Below, piece by piece: positions 5,214 through 5,281 of a stretch of DNA of 5,281 nucleotides. The notes beneath the pieces are model-generated. The model was not told the DNA's origin and made no database searches. It worked only from the letters and a program-made list of their open reading frames with translations. The stretch covers positions 1 through 5,281 of the forward strand of contig CAKTUP010000133.1 in NCBI GenBank assembly GCA_934621705.1, read 5' to 3'. Numbering within the stretch: the stretch's first letter is position 1; every line of letters starts with the position of its first letter. Both the position numbers and the translations under genes were made by a program. This DNA is from an uncultured Petrimonas sp. (GTDB lineage: Bacteria > Bacteroidota > Bacteroidia > Bacteroidales > Dysgonomonadaceae).

Positions 5214-5281
5214 TTGTTACCGGCTGGTGTTCTGTCTGCCAGTCTTTGCAAACCATTGTCAGTATTGAGTTTTTGTTTCAT
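5177..5281 (-). CDS. Short or partial ORF at the window edge, unknown product
   Basis: On the minus strand an ATG at the last three bases (5281-5279) opens a 34-residue frame starting MKQKLNTDNGLQRLADRT and ending KAGLNGFD before TGA at 5179-5177. The frame may continue upstream beyond the window, in which case this is the C-terminus of a longer protein. After the TGA the same frame stays open for 37 more codons (CAKNPRLRQYPNRYPPTPF near its end) to a TAA at 5065-5063. The frame overlaps the structured inverted-repeat element, so part of its coding look may come from that element. I do not recognise a family, and neither start nor coding status is secure. Confidence 0.3.
   Translation of the reverse strand: MKQKLNTDNGLQRLADRTPAGNKVLPKAGLNGFD

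Noticed and set aside
5093..5221. Possible integron attC site in the inverted-repeat element
   Set aside because: The ends (ATAAC and GTTACCG) do not give matching RYYYAAC and GTTRRRY core sites, and no integrase or cassette series is visible.

Overview
This window reads as a chromosomal segment from a member of the Bacteroidota, probably order Bacteroidales. The basis is threefold. Two promoter-like boxes carry the TAnnTTTG -7 motif of that phylum, both as TATATTTG. The starts have weak or no Shine-Dalgarno sequences. The intergenic DNA is rich in short degenerate repeats of a kind I associate with these genomes. Genus cannot be told from the sequence alone. Every gene I can support lies on the minus strand, so transcription runs from right (5281) to left (1).

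Reading in the direction of transcription, the right edge (about 5047-5281) holds a short reading frame cut by the window edge. It overlaps a roughly 110-nt element whose 19-nt arms are complementary. Next comes a well-formed Bacteroidota promoter (TTTG, 19-nt spacer, TATATTTG) that drives a two-gene unit. The first gene (4996-4472) encodes a basic, cysteine-free 174-residue protein built mostly of seven 14-residue repeats (42-bp units in the DNA). Its stop codon overlaps the start of the second gene in an ATGA, which implies translational coupling. The second gene (4475-3762) encodes a 237-residue helical protein resembling the Bacteroidota-specific DUF6261 family. Candidate intrinsic terminators follow at about 3692-3722 and 3641-3677, with a third, more distant hairpin at 3274-3317.

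The stretch 3079-3761 (about 680 nt) has no convincing gene. It is packed with degenerate direct and inverted repeats, terminator-type hairpins and a heptamer tandem repeat.

A second promoter (-7 box at 3103-3110) lies about 25 nt ahead of a 722-residue lipoprotein gene (3078-910). The protein has a lipobox, an apparent fibronectin-III-like domain and a long predicted right-handed beta-helix region. It resembles a family best known from actinobacteria, usually labelled 'coagulation factor 5/8 type' or 'adenylyl cyclase'. It is probably a cell-envelope carbohydrate-active or carbohydrate-binding protein. Seventy nucleotides further on is a 215-residue AlkD-like DNA alkylation repair protein (839-192). 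The last 190 nt carry an inverted repeat and a cluster of GAA-loop mini-hairpins.

The genes do not form one obvious pathway. The most unusual item is the promoter-driven 14-residue-repeat protein coupled to the DUF6261-like protein. Next are the structured element at the right edge and the beta-helix lipoprotein. I found no CRISPR array, transposase, tRNA or rRNA.
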